DNA from: Arenimonas sp. SCN 70-307
Lineage (GTDB): Bacteria > Pseudomonadota > Gammaproteobacteria > Xanthomonadales > Xanthomonadaceae
NCBI RefSeq assembly: GCF_001724815.1
Contig: NZ_MEDO01000002.1
Coordinates: 106,195-170,194 of the forward strand
Direction: 5' to 3'
DNA length: 64,000 nucleotides
In this document: positions 34,484 through 42,315 of the stretch, piece after piece
Position numbering within the stretch: the stretch's first letter is position 1
How the letters are laid out: the number at the start of each line of letters is the position of its first letter
Notes under the pieces: model-generated
Told to the model about the DNA's origin: nothing
Database searches by the model: none
What the model saw: only the letters and a program-made list of their open reading frames with translations
Translations under genes and position numbers: made by a program

Positions 34484-36088
34484 TCAGCGGGTGTCCTGGC
34501 GCTGGCGGTCGCCGGTGATGCCCTGGCGGCGCATCTCGAGCACGACGGGGGTGATCGCGGCCATCCGGGCCTCGATGCGGGCGCGCTGGTAGTAGTTCAG
34601 GTCGTCCCGTTGCTTGAGGCGGTCGAGCTGGTTGAGCGCGTCCACCGCCCGGCCATTGAGGAACGCGGCCTCGGCATGGGCCTCGCCGGCCCGGATTTCG
34701 TCGCCGGCCAGCTGGCTGGCGCGGGCGAAGCTGCGCTGGAACAGGGGGTCCTCGGCGCTGTCGGCCAGCAGCGGGCGCAGCACTTCCTGGGCCCGGCGGC
34801 CGGCCTCGGCGGTGGCACGCTCGCCCAGGGCGTCGGCATAGGACAGGCGCACGGCCCGGTTGTCGGGGTGGCGCTGCACCAGCGACTCGAAGCGCCGGGT
34901 GGCGACGGCGGTCTGCCGCGACAGCTCGGCGGCTTCGGCGTGGGCCAGTTCCAGCCACAGGTTGCCGGGGTGCCGGGCCAGCAGCCCGTCCAGGCCGGCC
35001 TCGGCCTCTCGCGGCTGGCCGGCGAGCATGCGGGCCAGGGCCAGGCCGTAAAGCTGGGCGTCGCTGACCTCGCGGCCAGGCGCGCGGCCCAGCGCTTCGT
35101 ATTCGAGCACGGCGTCGCGCGGGCTGGCGGCGCTGAGCACGCGCAGGCGCTCGCGCGCCCAGGCGAAGGCGTCTTCGCGCACCGGCAGCGCGCCGCCGGC
35201 ACCGGCCAGGCTCAGTTCGCCCGGCAGCAGCAGGCTGGGCCGGGCCGGCGCGGCCACGGTGGCGGCCTGCGCCTCGGCCAGGCGCTGGGCGCGCTGGCGG
35301 GTTTCGCTGATGCGGGTGGTGGTGACCGGGTGCGTGCGCAGGTACTCGGGCACCTGGTAACCGCCGGAATTGCCGCGGCTGGCGCGCTGCATGCGCTCGA
35401 AGAAGTCGGCCATGCCGTTGGGGTCGTAGCCGGCGCGGGCCAGGGTCTGGATGCCGATGCGGTCGGCCTCGGATTCGTTGGAGCGGGTGTAGTCGATCTG
35501 CCGTTGCTGCATCAGCGCCATGGCGCCGGCCACGGCGGCCATGCTGGCGTTGGCGCTGGAGCTGTCGCTGGGGTTGGAGCCGCCGCCGACGGCCTGGGAC
35601 GCGGCGATGGCGCCGATCATGGCCAGCATGATCGGCAGCTGGTCCTTCTGGGCGCGCTCGTAGGCGCGCAGCACGTGGCGCTGGGTGACGTGCGCCACTT
35701 CGTGCGCCATCACGCCGGCCACCTCGGCTTCGTTCTCGGCGGTGAGCACCAGGCCGGCGTTCATGCCGACATAGCCGCCGAGCGTGGCGAAGGCATTGAT
35801 GTTGCGCTCGCGCAGCATGAAGAACGTGTAGCCGTGGCGCGGCGCGTCGCTGGCGGCCGCGAGGCGGAAGCCCATGCCCTGCAGCCAGTCCTGCACCAGC
35901 GGGTCTTCGATCACCAGGCCCATGCGGCGCAGCTCGTAGAGCACGTAGGCGCCATAGCGGGCCTCGAGGCCCGGGTCGATCACCTCCGCGGCGGAGGATC
36001 CGATGTCCGGCAGGACGCTGTCCTGGGCACGCGCGCCGCAGGCCAGGGCGAGGGCCAGGGTGAGGGCGGCGGGGACGAGGATGCGCAA
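34484..36088 (-). CDS. bepA: Periplasmic M48 metalloprotease/chaperone with TPR domain
   Basis: BepA-type proteins help assemble LptD and BAM substrates and degrade misfolded ones. The 534-residue protein has a signal peptide ending ARAQD (about residue 21), the zinc motif HEVAH (His129, Glu130, His133) and the third ligand in NESEADRIG. The DPNGMADFFERM helix and a C-terminal TPR region (about 300-534, YGLALARMLAGQPREAEAGL) follow. The start appears to be TTG, preceded by GGAG at a six-base spacing; no ATG fits. Its stop lies 17 bp upstream of the Pho box of phoB, on the same strand. Confidence 0.92.
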   Translation of the reverse strand: MRILVPAALTLALALACGARAQDSVLPDIGSSAAEVIDPGLEARYGAYVLYELRRMGLVIEDPLVQDWLQGMGFRLAAASDAPRHGYTFFMLRERNINAFATLGGYVGMNAGLVLTAENEAEVAGVMAHEVAHVTQRHVLRAYERAQKDQLPIMLAMIGAIAASQAVGGGSNPSDSSSANASMAAVAGAMALMQQRQIDYTRSNESEADRIGIQTLARAGYDPNGMADFFERMQRASRGNSGGYQVPEYLRTHPVTTTRISETRQRAQRLAEAQAATVAAPARPSLLLPGELSLAGAGGALPVREDAFAWARERLRVLSAASPRDAVLEYEALGRAPGREVSDAQLYGLALARMLAGQPREAEAGLDGLLARHPGNLWLELAHAEAAELSRQTAVATRRFESLVQRHPDNRAVRLSYADALGERATAEAGRRAQEVLRPLLADSAEDPLFQRSFARASQLAGDEIRAGEAHAEAAFLNGRAVDALNQLDRLKQRDDLNYYQRARIEARMAAITPVVLEMRRQGITGDRQRQDTR

Positions 36089-36246
36089 GGCGTGCTCCGG
36101 GACTCGAAGGCCACAGCATAGCGGCTGCCCCGCGCGGCCGGGGTGAACCCGGAGTTAATCCGCAGGGCGGGCCTCTGCGTTGCGCCGGACGGCTGGAAAT
36201 GCCTCGCCGCGGCCCCCAGAATTGCAGGCTGAAACCGGAGAACCCC

Positions 36247-36510
36247 GTGTCCAAGGTCGTGATGTACACCACCGCCATCTGCCCCTACTGCGTGGCGGCC
36301 AAGAATTTCCTCAAGTCGCGCGGCGCCAGCTGGGAAGAGGTCCGCATCGACACCGATCCGGCCCGTCGCGACGAGATGCTCGCGCGCGCCCGCCGCACGT
36401 CGGTGCCGCAGATCTTCATCGGCGACACCCACGTCGGCGGCTACGACGACCTGGTGGCGCTCGACCGCGCCGGCGGCCTGGCGCCGCTGCTGCAGGAGGC
36501 CAGCGCATGA
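36247..36510 (+). CDS. grxC: Glutaredoxin 3-type protein
   Basis: This 87-residue dithiol glutaredoxin has the active site Cys12-Pro-Tyr-Cys15 (YTTAICPYC), the glutathione-binding SVPQIFIGDTHVGGYDDL (TVP-type loop and GG) and the standard C-terminal helix. It reduces disulfides using glutathione in the cytoplasm. The start is GTG with a GGAG site six bases upstream; the longer open frame lacks one. Its stop overlaps the ATG of the AhpD-like gene by four bases (ATGA), so the two redox proteins are co-translated. It is divergent from bepA. Confidence 0.95.
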   Translation: MSKVVMYTTAICPYCVAAKNFLKSRGASWEEVRIDTDPARRDEMLARARRTSVPQIFIGDTHVGGYDDLVALDRAGGLAPLLQEASA

Positions 36511-36902
36511 GCGCCGACAAGAAGGACCGCGTCGCCGAGTTCACCGCCTTCCGCCAGCGCATGAACGAGCGCATCCTGGCCGAGGACAACCAGGTGGTGC
36601 GCCGTTTCTTCGCGCTCGACACCCAGACCTACCGCGCCGGCGCCCTGGATGTGAAGACCAAGGAGCTGATGGGCCTGTCGGCCTCGATGGTGCTGCGCTG
36701 CGACGACTGCATCGCCTACCACGTGGCGCAGTGCAAGCAGGTGGGCGTCACCCGCGAGGAGCTGTTCGAGGCCTTCAGCGTGTCGCTGGTGGTGGGTGGC
36801 TCGATCGTCATCCCGCACCTGCGCCGGGCGGTGGATTTCCTGGACCAACTCGAAGCCGGCGAAGCCACGGCCTCGGCCACGCCGCCCGAACACGGCCACT
36901 GA
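36507..36902 (+). CDS. Carboxymuconolactone decarboxylase/AhpD-family protein
   Basis: The 131-residue all-helical protein has a conserved CxxC in LRCDDCIAYHVAQCKQVG (about residues 69-72), followed by the His of the AhpD-type relay and the ETFSVSLVVGG-like EAFSVSLVVGGSIVIPHLRRA helix. With CxxC and His it resembles alkylhydroperoxidase D-like thiol proteins rather than true carboxymuconolactone decarboxylase. Translational overlap with grxC supports a thiol-redox role. The REP-like hairpin pair begins six bases after the stop. Confidence 0.85.
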   Translation: MSADKKDRVAEFTAFRQRMNERILAEDNQVVRRFFALDTQTYRAGALDVKTKELMGLSASMVLRCDDCIAYHVAQCKQVGVTREELFEAFSVSLVVGGSIVIPHLRRAVDFLDQLEAGEATASATPPEHGH

Positions 36903-36907
36903 ACCCG

Positions 36908-36968
36908 TCGGGCCTGAAGGCCCTCCCACAGGGGGCCTTGGGCCTTGTGGGAGGGCCTTCAGGCCCGA
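36908..36968. repeat. Inverted pair of REP-like units (BIME-like)
   Basis: Two 23-base copies of TGTGGGAGGGCCTTCAGGCCCGA lie in perfect inverted orientation (36908-36930 and 36946-36968) around a 15-base loop. Each copy itself folds around TTCA. The pair sits between the AhpD-like gene and isocitrate dehydrogenase. Transcribed, it would form a very stable hairpin that could protect the grxC mRNA end or act as a terminator, although no T-run follows. Confidence 0.8.
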
Positions 36969-37081
36969 AAGGCCCGCTTGCGACCAAGGTCCAGTGGAGC
37001 GGTGACCCCCCGTTTAGGGCATAATATTGCGCCCCTGGCGGCCGCTTGGCTGCCCCAACTCATTGTCCGAGAAAGAATTTT

Positions 37082-38092
37082 ATGACCCAGACGATCGCGG
37101 TGATCCGTGGCGACGGCATCGGCCCGGAAATCATGGACGCCACCCTGCAGGTGCTCGACGCCCTGGACCTGGGCCTGCAGTACGAGTTCGTCGAGGCTGG
37201 CCTGGCCGCCTACGAGAAGCAGGGCGAGCTGCTGCCGGCCGCCACCCTCGAGGCCATCCGCAAGCACCGCGTCGCGCTCAAGAGCCCGCTGACCACGCCG
37301 GTGGGCGAGGGCTTCTCGTCGATCAACGTGGAGCTGCGCAAGCGCTTCGACCTCTACGCCAACGTGCGCCCGGCCATCAGCTTCCCGAACACCAAGTCGC
37401 GCTACAGCAACATCGACCTGATCACGGTGCGCGAGAACACCGAAGGCGCCTACATCGGCGAGGGCCAGACCCTCAGCGCCGACGGCGAGACCGCCACGCT
37501 GATGCAGAAGATCACCCGCCGCGGCTCCGAGCGCATCGTGCGCTACGCCTTCGACCTGGCCCGCCGCGTGGGCCGCAAGAAGGTGACGGTGGTGCACAAG
37601 GCCAACATCCTCAAGTCGACCTCGGGCCTGTTCCTGAAGGTGGCGCGCGAGGTGGCCCAGCAGTACCCGGACATCGAGTGCAACGAGATGATCGTGGACA
37701 ACACCTGCATGCAGCTGGTGATGCGCCCCGAGCAGTTCGACGTCATCGTCACCACCAACCTCTTCGGCGACATCCTCTCCGATCTCTGCGCCGGCCTGGT
37801 CGGCGGCCTGGGCCTGGCCCCGGGTGCCAACATCGGCACCGAGGCGGCGATCTTCGAGGCCGTGCACGGCTCGGCGCCGGACATCGCCGGCAAGGGCATC
37901 GCCAACCCGGTGGCCCTGCTGCTGGGCGCGGTGCAGATGCTCGAGCACATCGGCAAGGTGGCCGAGGCCGCGCGCCTGCGCCAGGCCATCGTCGACACGA
38001 TGGCGGCCAAGGACAACCTCACGCCCGACCTGGGCGGCACCGGCACCACCCAGTCCTTCGCCGCGGCCATCGCGGCCCGCGCCCGCGGCTGA
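37082..38092 (+). CDS. Isocitrate dehydrogenase, NAD-type
   Basis: This 336-residue enzyme belongs to the isocitrate/isopropylmalate dehydrogenase family. It starts TIAVIRGDGIGPEI and has the substrate-arginine region FDLYANVRPAISFPN, with RENTEGAYIGE, VHKANILKSTSG, and NLFGDILSDLCAGLVGGLGLAPGANIG containing the metal-binding aspartates. The FDLYANVRP and NTEGAY stretches match NAD-dependent homo-isocitrate-type enzymes, not LeuB or the NADP enzyme Icd. It oxidises isocitrate to 2-oxoglutarate in the TCA cycle. The ATG follows a GAGAAAGA site; a CATAAT element at 37020-37025 is a likely -10. A strong terminator follows. Confidence 0.88.
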   Translation: MTQTIAVIRGDGIGPEIMDATLQVLDALDLGLQYEFVEAGLAAYEKQGELLPAATLEAIRKHRVALKSPLTTPVGEGFSSINVELRKRFDLYANVRPAISFPNTKSRYSNIDLITVRENTEGAYIGEGQTLSADGETATLMQKITRRGSERIVRYAFDLARRVGRKKVTVVHKANILKSTSGLFLKVAREVAQQYPDIECNEMIVDNTCMQLVMRPEQFDVIVTTNLFGDILSDLCAGLVGGLGLAPGANIGTEAAIFEAVHGSAPDIAGKGIANPVALLLGAVQMLEHIGKVAEAARLRQAIVDTMAAKDNLTPDLGGTGTTQSFAAAIAARARG

Positions 38093-38116
38093 TTCCGCCG
38101 CAGCGTCGTGGACACG

Positions 38117-38144
38117 AAGGGCGCCCCTCGGGGCGCCCTTTTTC
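38117..38144 (+). terminator. Rho-independent terminator after isocitrate dehydrogenase
   Basis: AAGGGCGCCC-CTCG-GGGCGCCCTT with a perfect 10-bp stem is followed by TTTC, giving a run of five T from 38139. It lies 24 bp after the stop codon and isolates the gene from the esterase downstream. Confidence 0.9.
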
Positions 38145-38203
38145 TTCACGGCGTCCGGCCGCGGCAGGGCTATGCTTCGGCGAACTGGCCGGGGAGTCCG
38201 GGG

Positions 38204-39232
38204 ATGGCGACGATCGGTTTCGGCAGGCGGTGGCTGCGGTGGCTCGGCGCGCTGGCGGCGCTTGGCGTGTCCCTGGCGCTGGGGCTCTGGCTGGCCTTCC
38301 AGCTCAGCCCCTGGCCCTCGGTGTGGCTGGTGCGCCAGGCCTTCGACGCCGGGGCGCGCGAGGCCCTGCTGGCCCAGGAAAAACACGTGCCCGCGGGCCT
38401 GCGCGAATGGCAGGACCTGGCCTACGACCCCGATGATCCCGATGGCCGGCTGGACGTGTACGCACCCGCCGGCGCCGACGCGCCCCTGACCACCGTGGTC
38501 TGGATCCACGGCGGCGGTTTCATTTCCGGCGACAAGCGCGACGTGGCCAACTACGCGCGCGTGCTCGCCGGGCAGGGATTCACCGTGGTCAGCGTGCAGT
38601 ACACGCTGGCGCCCGAGGCCCGCTATCCGACCCCGCTGCTGCAGGCCAACCGCGCCGTCGGGTTCCTGGCGCGCGGCGGCCACGGCCTGCCGGTGGATCC
38701 CTCGCGACTGGTGCTGGCCGGCGACTCGGCCGGGGCGCAGCTGGCCGCCCAGCTTGCCGCCGCCTACGCCGACCCGGCGTATGCCGCCGCCATCGGCTTC
38801 GAGCCGGCGCTGCCGCCGGGCGGGCTGGCCGGCGCCCTGCTTTACTGCGGCCCCTACGACGCCGGGCTGGTGGGCGGCGAGGGCCCCTTCGCCGGCTTCA
38901 TGCGCACGGTCTTCTGGGCCTATTTCGGGCTGCGCGACGTCGGCGACGACCCCCAGCTGGCGCAGTTCTCCGTGCCCCGGCACGTTTCGCCCGCGTTCCC
39001 GCCGGCCTTCATTTCCGTGGGCAATGCCGACCCCCTGGCTGCGCATTCCGTGGCCCTGGCCGACGCGCTCGAAGCCCGGGGCGTGCCGGTGACGCGGCTG
39101 TTCTTCCCCGACGACCACCAGCCGCCGCTGGCCCACGAATACCAGTTCGACCTCGACGGCGAGGCCGGGCAGCGGGCCCTGCGCGAAAGCGTGGCCTTCC
39201 TGCGCGGGCTGCCGCCGCGCGGCGCGCCCTAG
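38204..39232 (+). CDS. HSL-type alpha/beta hydrolase (esterase), membrane-anchored
   Basis: The 342-residue protein has an N-terminal membrane helix (about 10-32). The hormone-sensitive-lipase family oxyanion motif HGGGF is at about 109-113, and the nucleophile elbow is GDSAGAQLA. An acidic residue in VGNADPLAAHS and a His in PDDHQPPLAHEYQF complete the triad region. It probably hydrolyses short-chain esters at the periplasmic side. The start at 38204 has a GGGGAG site; the longer frame runs back into the terminator. Its TAG stop overlaps the TAG of the convergent HAD gene in the palindrome CTAG. Confidence 0.85.
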   Translation: MATIGFGRRWLRWLGALAALGVSLALGLWLAFQLSPWPSVWLVRQAFDAGAREALLAQEKHVPAGLREWQDLAYDPDDPDGRLDVYAPAGADAPLTTVVWIHGGGFISGDKRDVANYARVLAGQGFTVVSVQYTLAPEARYPTPLLQANRAVGFLARGGHGLPVDPSRLVLAGDSAGAQLAAQLAAAYADPAYAAAIGFEPALPPGGLAGALLYCGPYDAGLVGGEGPFAGFMRTVFWAYFGLRDVGDDPQLAQFSVPRHVSPAFPPAFISVGNADPLAAHSVALADALEARGVPVTRLFFPDDHQPPLAHEYQFDLDGEAGQRALRESVAFLRGLPPRGAP

Positions 39233-39849
39233 TCGATCCGCGCCGGGTCGAGCGTGGCGGGCCAGCCGCGCGGCAGGTAGTGGGCGACGTCGGCCAGCAG
39301 CAGCATCGGGCGGTCTTCGCGGGTGTCGCCGTAGGCGTGGATGCGGCGGAAGGTGCCGGTGTCCACCTCGGCACGTACGCGCAGCACCTTTTCCTCGAGC
39401 ACGCACTGCGGGCCGGCGTAGCGTCCGGTCAGCCGGCCTTCGCGTGATTCGAGCCGCGAGCCCAGGGCCACCGCGCCCTCGGCGGCGGCGAAGGCCTGCA
39501 GCAGCACTTCGAAATTGCCCGAGACGACGAGCACCGTGTCGCCGCGGGCGCGATGCGCGCGCAGCCGCGCCAGCGCCTGCGGCCGCAGCAGGCCGGGCAG
39601 TTCGCGCGCGGCCCAGTCGCGGGCGGCGGCATTGAACGCCGCCTCGTCCGCGCCGGCGAGGCCGCGCTGCACCACCTCGGCGCGTACCCGCGTGCCGGCC
39701 ACCAGGCCCAGCCGGTAGCCGGCCACCAGCGGCGCCAGCGCCCAGCGGGCCGCGCGCTGGCGTTCGGCCGGCACGAAGCATCGCAGGAACCGGGGAAAGG
39801 TTTCCTGCGTGGTCAGCGTGCCGTCGAAGTCGAAGAGCGCCAGGTCCAT
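39229..39849 (-). CDS. HAD-IB family phosphatase (SerB-like)
   Basis: This 206-residue protein has HAD motif I LFDFDGTLTTQETF (Asp7 and Asp9), motif II in VLVVSGNFEVLL, motif III Lys in VLEEKVLRVRAE, and motif IV YGDTREDRPML. The helical cap between motif I and II is of the IB type seen in SerB-like and phosphocholine or acyl-phosphate phosphatases; the substrate is unknown. It is convergent with the esterase gene; both stop codons share the four bases CTAG at 39229-39232. A hairpin upstream separates it from the Bax-inhibitor-like gene. Confidence 0.85.
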   Translation of the reverse strand: MDLALFDFDGTLTTQETFPRFLRCFVPAERQRAARWALAPLVAGYRLGLVAGTRVRAEVVQRGLAGADEAAFNAAARDWAARELPGLLRPQALARLRAHRARGDTVLVVSGNFEVLLQAFAAAEGAVALGSRLESREGRLTGRYAGPQCVLEEKVLRVRAEVDTGTFRRIHAYGDTREDRPMLLLADVAHYLPRGWPATLDPARID

Positions 39850-39875
39850 CGCGTCCTGCCGTGGGCTGGAAACAG

Positions 39876-39900
39876 GAAGGGCCGGCGAGGCCGGCCCTTC
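39876..39900 (-). terminator. Hairpin after the Bax-inhibitor-like gene
   Basis: GAAGGGCCGGC-GAG-GCCGGCCCTTC is a perfect 11-bp stem with a 3-base loop, 20 bp beyond the stop of the gene at 39920. On the minus strand it is followed by CTGTTTCC, a weak U-tract, so it may be an inefficient terminator or a processing hairpin before the HAD gene. Confidence 0.55.
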
Positions 39901-39919
39901 GGTGGAAGCGCGGCCGGGA

Positions 39920-40681
39920 TCAGTCGCGCGACTGAAGCTTGGCCAGCAGGCGCAGGATCTCCAGGTACAGCCAGACCAGGGTGACGACCAGGCCGAAGGC
40001 GCCGTACCACTCCATGTACTTGGGCGCGCCGGCCTCGGCGCCGGATTCGATGAAGTCGAAGTCCAGCACCAGGTTGAGGGCGGCGATGATCACCACGAAC
40101 ACGCTGAAGGCGATGCCGATCGTGCTGGCCTCTTGGATGAAGCCCATGCCCTCGAAGCCGAACAGGCGCATGCCGATGTTGACCAGGTAGAGCAGGAAGA
40201 TGCCGCCGGTGGCGGCCACCACGCCGAGCTTGAAGTTCTCGGTGGCCTTGATCAGGCCCGACTTGTAGGCCAGCAGCAGCGCGGCCAGCACGCCGAGCGT
40301 GAGCATCACGGCCTGCATCACGATGCCCGGGAACTTCGCCTCGAAGAACACCGAGAAGCCGCCCAGGAACAGTCCCTTGAGCAGCGCGTACAGCGGCGCG
40401 GTGACCGGCGCCCACTGCTTCTTGAACACGGTGACGATGGCGACGATGAAACCGCCGAGGCCGCCCACCAGCAGGTAGGGCATCAGCAGGCCCATCGACT
40501 CGGGGCCGGTGTACAGGTTCCAGGTGTAGGCGGCCGTGGCCACGCACATCAGCAGGAGCAGGCCGGTCTTGTTGACCGTTCCGTTGAGCGTCATCACCTG
40601 GCCCGGGTCGCGCGAGACGACCTGGCCGCTGCCGACGTCGAGGAAGGTGTTTTCATTGAGGGCGGGGTTGCCGCTGCGCAT
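39920..40681 (-). CDS. Bax inhibitor-1/YccA-like membrane protein
   Basis: The 253-residue protein has seven hydrophobic segments after a polar N-terminus MRSGNPALNENTFLDV. The helices include GLLLLMCVATAAYTW, LLVGGLGGFIVAIVTVF, AVMLTLGVLAALLLAY, LYLVNIGMRLF, GIAFSVFVVIIAALNLVLDFDFIE and GLVVTLVWLYLEILRLL. The LNLVLDFDFIE end of helix 6 and ALLKGLFLGGFS are hallmarks of the Bax1-I_PLUS subgroup of the UPF0005 family. Its role in bacteria is unknown; related proteins conduct calcium or interact with FtsH. Confidence 0.88.
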   Translation of the reverse strand: MRSGNPALNENTFLDVGSGQVVSRDPGQVMTLNGTVNKTGLLLLMCVATAAYTWNLYTGPESMGLLMPYLLVGGLGGFIVAIVTVFKKQWAPVTAPLYALLKGLFLGGFSVFFEAKFPGIVMQAVMLTLGVLAALLLAYKSGLIKATENFKLGVVAATGGIFLLYLVNIGMRLFGFEGMGFIQEASTIGIAFSVFVVIIAALNLVLDFDFIESGAEAGAPKYMEWYGAFGLVVTLVWLYLEILRLLAKLQSRD

Positions 40682-40717
40682 GGCGTCTCCGTGGCTCGCG
40701 TTGGGAATGGGGGGATG

Positions 40718-41521
40718 CTACCGGGGCCGCCAGAAATGGTCGAGCACGGCCACGCTGCCCTTGCCGGGGCGGTAGGCGTGCTTCAGGGCCCCGTGCACGT
40801 AGTCGGTGGCGTTGGCGCAGGCCTCGCGCAGGGGCAGGCCGCGGCACAGGTTGGCGGCGATGGCCGAGGCCAGGGTGCAGCCGGTGCCGTGGCCCTCGAG
40901 CTCGAGCCGCGGGTGTTCGAACTCGAGCAGGGCCTCGCCGTCGTCGAAGCGGTCGACCATGGCGCCGGTGCCCGGCAGGTGGCCACCCTTGAGCAGCACC
41001 GCGCCCTGGCCCAGCGCCAGCAGTTCGACCAGCGCGGCCTCGGCGGCCTCGTCGTCGGCGATGGCGTGGCCCAGCAGCAGTTCGGCCTCGGGGATATTGG
41101 GCGTGACCACGGTGGCCAGCGGCAGCAGGCGCGCGCGCAGGGCATCGAGCGCGGCGTCCTCGAGCAGCTTGGCGCCGGAGGTGGCCACCATCACCGGGTC
41201 GAGCACGACCGCGGCCGGGCGGTGGTGCTCGAGCGCGTCGGCCACGGCATGGATGATGCGGGCGTTCGCGAGCATGCCGAGCTTCACCGCGCCGACCTGG
41301 AAGTCGTCGAAGCAGGCGTCGATCTGGGCGCGCAGGAAGCTGGCCGGTGGCGCGTGCACGGCGGTGACGCCGCGGGTGTGCTGGGCGGTGAGCGCGGCGA
41401 TGGCGCTCAGGCCATGCACGCCGTGCGCCGCGAAGGCCTTGAGGTCGGCCTGGATGCCGGCGCCGCCGCCGCTGTCGGAGCCGGCGATGGTCAATGCGCA
41501 GATCGGGCGGGCTTGGGGCAT
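40718..41521 (-). CDS. thiD: Hydroxymethylpyrimidine/phosphomethylpyrimidine kinase
   Basis: ThiD phosphorylates HMP and HMP-phosphate for thiamine synthesis. The 267-residue ribokinase-fold protein has [22 protein letters not shown] at the N-terminus, [30 protein letters not shown], and [14 protein letters not shown] with the catalytic Cys/Asp region. No thiE, thiC or TPP riboswitch is near; the upstream region is instead occupied by a palindromic repeat. The gene probably serves salvage or acts with distant thiamine genes. Confidence 0.95.
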   Translation of the reverse strand: MPQARPICALTIAGSDSGGGAGIQADLKAFAAHGVHGLSAIAALTAQHTRGVTAVHAPPASFLRAQIDACFDDFQVGAVKLGMLANARIIHAVADALEHHRPAAVVLDPVMVATSGAKLLEDAALDALRARLLPLATVVTPNIPEAELLLGHAIADDEAAEAALVELLALGQGAVLLKGGHLPGTGAMVDRFDDGEALLEFEHPRLELEGHGTGCTLASAIAANLCRGLPLREACANATDYVHGALKHAYRPGKGSVAVLDHFWRPR

Positions 41522-41549
41522 GGTCGGCCTCGGGTGGGATTTATTCTTG

Positions 41550-41654
41550 AACGAGGATCAGATCGGATGGGCGCGGATAAACGCGGATAGGGCAAAAACA
41601 ACTTTAGTTTGTTTTATCCGCACTTATCCGTGCTCATCCGATCTGATCCGCGTT
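41550..41654. repeat. Imperfect 105-bp palindrome with GGATAA-type arms (dispersed-repeat-like)
   Basis: GGATCAGATCGGATG at 41555-41569 is perfectly inverted at 41635-41649. The arms continue with GCGCGGATAAACGCGGATA facing TTATCCGCACTTATCCG, with a few mismatches, over about 40 bp. The centre (41594-41614) holds an A/T-rich AAAACAA...TTTGTTTT palindrome unlike the surrounding base composition. It begins 29 bp upstream of thiD and runs into the last seven codons of the DUF1275 gene. As transcribed RNA it would form a long hairpin. Confidence 0.8.
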
Positions 41655-42311
41655 CCTGCGTTTGTGCCTCCAGATCGTATAGGACAGCCCGGTCAGGCCG
41701 GTGAGCAGGGCGGGCAAGTAGAGCGCGCGGTAGTCGATGGCGCCGAACAGCCAGGCGCCGATGATGCCGCCGGCCAGGAAGGCGCTGATGATCAGCAGGC
41801 ACAGCCACAGCCTGCGCCTGGCGACGGGCAGGCCGCGCAGTGCGTGGCCGAGGGTGATGCCCAGGTCGGTGAACATGCCGCTGACGTGCGAGGTGCGCAC
41901 CACCGCGCCGCTGTAGGTGGTGGCCATGGCGTTCTGCAGGCCGATGGCCACCGCCGCCAGCACCGGGCCGGCGAAGTGGCCGCCCTCGAACAGCGGCACC
42001 GCCGCCGCCAGCAGCACCGCCTCGATCGCCAGCGCCACGCCGTAGCGGCGGCCCAGGCGAAGCGTCGCGTCCTGCACCAGCAGGCCGCTGAGCGCCGCGC
42101 CGGCGACGAAGGCCAGCAACATCGCCGCCAGCTGCCAGGCGGCGCGGCCGTTGCCGTCGGCCAGCGCCGCGCCCAGCAGCGTGGTGGTGCCGGTGAGGTG
42201 GGTGATGGCCTGGTGCTCGAAGCCCAGGTAGCCCACCACGTTCACCATGCCGGCCACGAAGGCCAGCGCGCCGGCCCCCGTCCACACCCAGGTGGCCAGC
42301 CGCTCCGCCAT
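41634..42311 (-). CDS. DUF1275 (YoaK-like) membrane protein
   Basis: This 225-residue protein has about six membrane helices, the family's typical start [22 protein letters not shown], followed by [13 protein letters not shown], and the central [29 protein letters not shown] (family signature split around residue 130). The function is unknown. The last codons (RNADQIG) and the TGA lie inside the palindromic repeat, so the normal C-terminus may have been replaced when the repeat arrived. Its ATG is four bases after the stop of the PIN-PhoH gene, indicating one operon. Confidence 0.88.
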   Translation of the reverse strand: MAERLATWVWTGAGALAFVAGMVNVVGYLGFEHQAITHLTGTTTLLGAALADGNGRAAWQLAAMLLAFVAGAALSGLLVQDATLRLGRRYGVALAIEAVLLAAAVPLFEGGHFAGPVLAAVAIGLQNAMATTYSGAVVRTSHVSGMFTDLGITLGHALRGLPVARRRLWLCLLIISAFLAGGIIGAWLFGAIDYRALYLPALLTGLTGLSYTIWRHKRRNADQIG

Positions 42312-42315
42312 CGCC

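Noticed and set aside
38204..39232. Beta-lactamase or antibiotic-resistance role for the hydrolases at 14819 and 38204
   Set aside because: Motifs identify the folds only; both belong to broad esterase/peptidase families, and no resistance context is present.
41522..41633. TPP riboswitch upstream of thiD
   Set aside because: No THI-box sequence is visible; the region is filled by the palindromic repeat.
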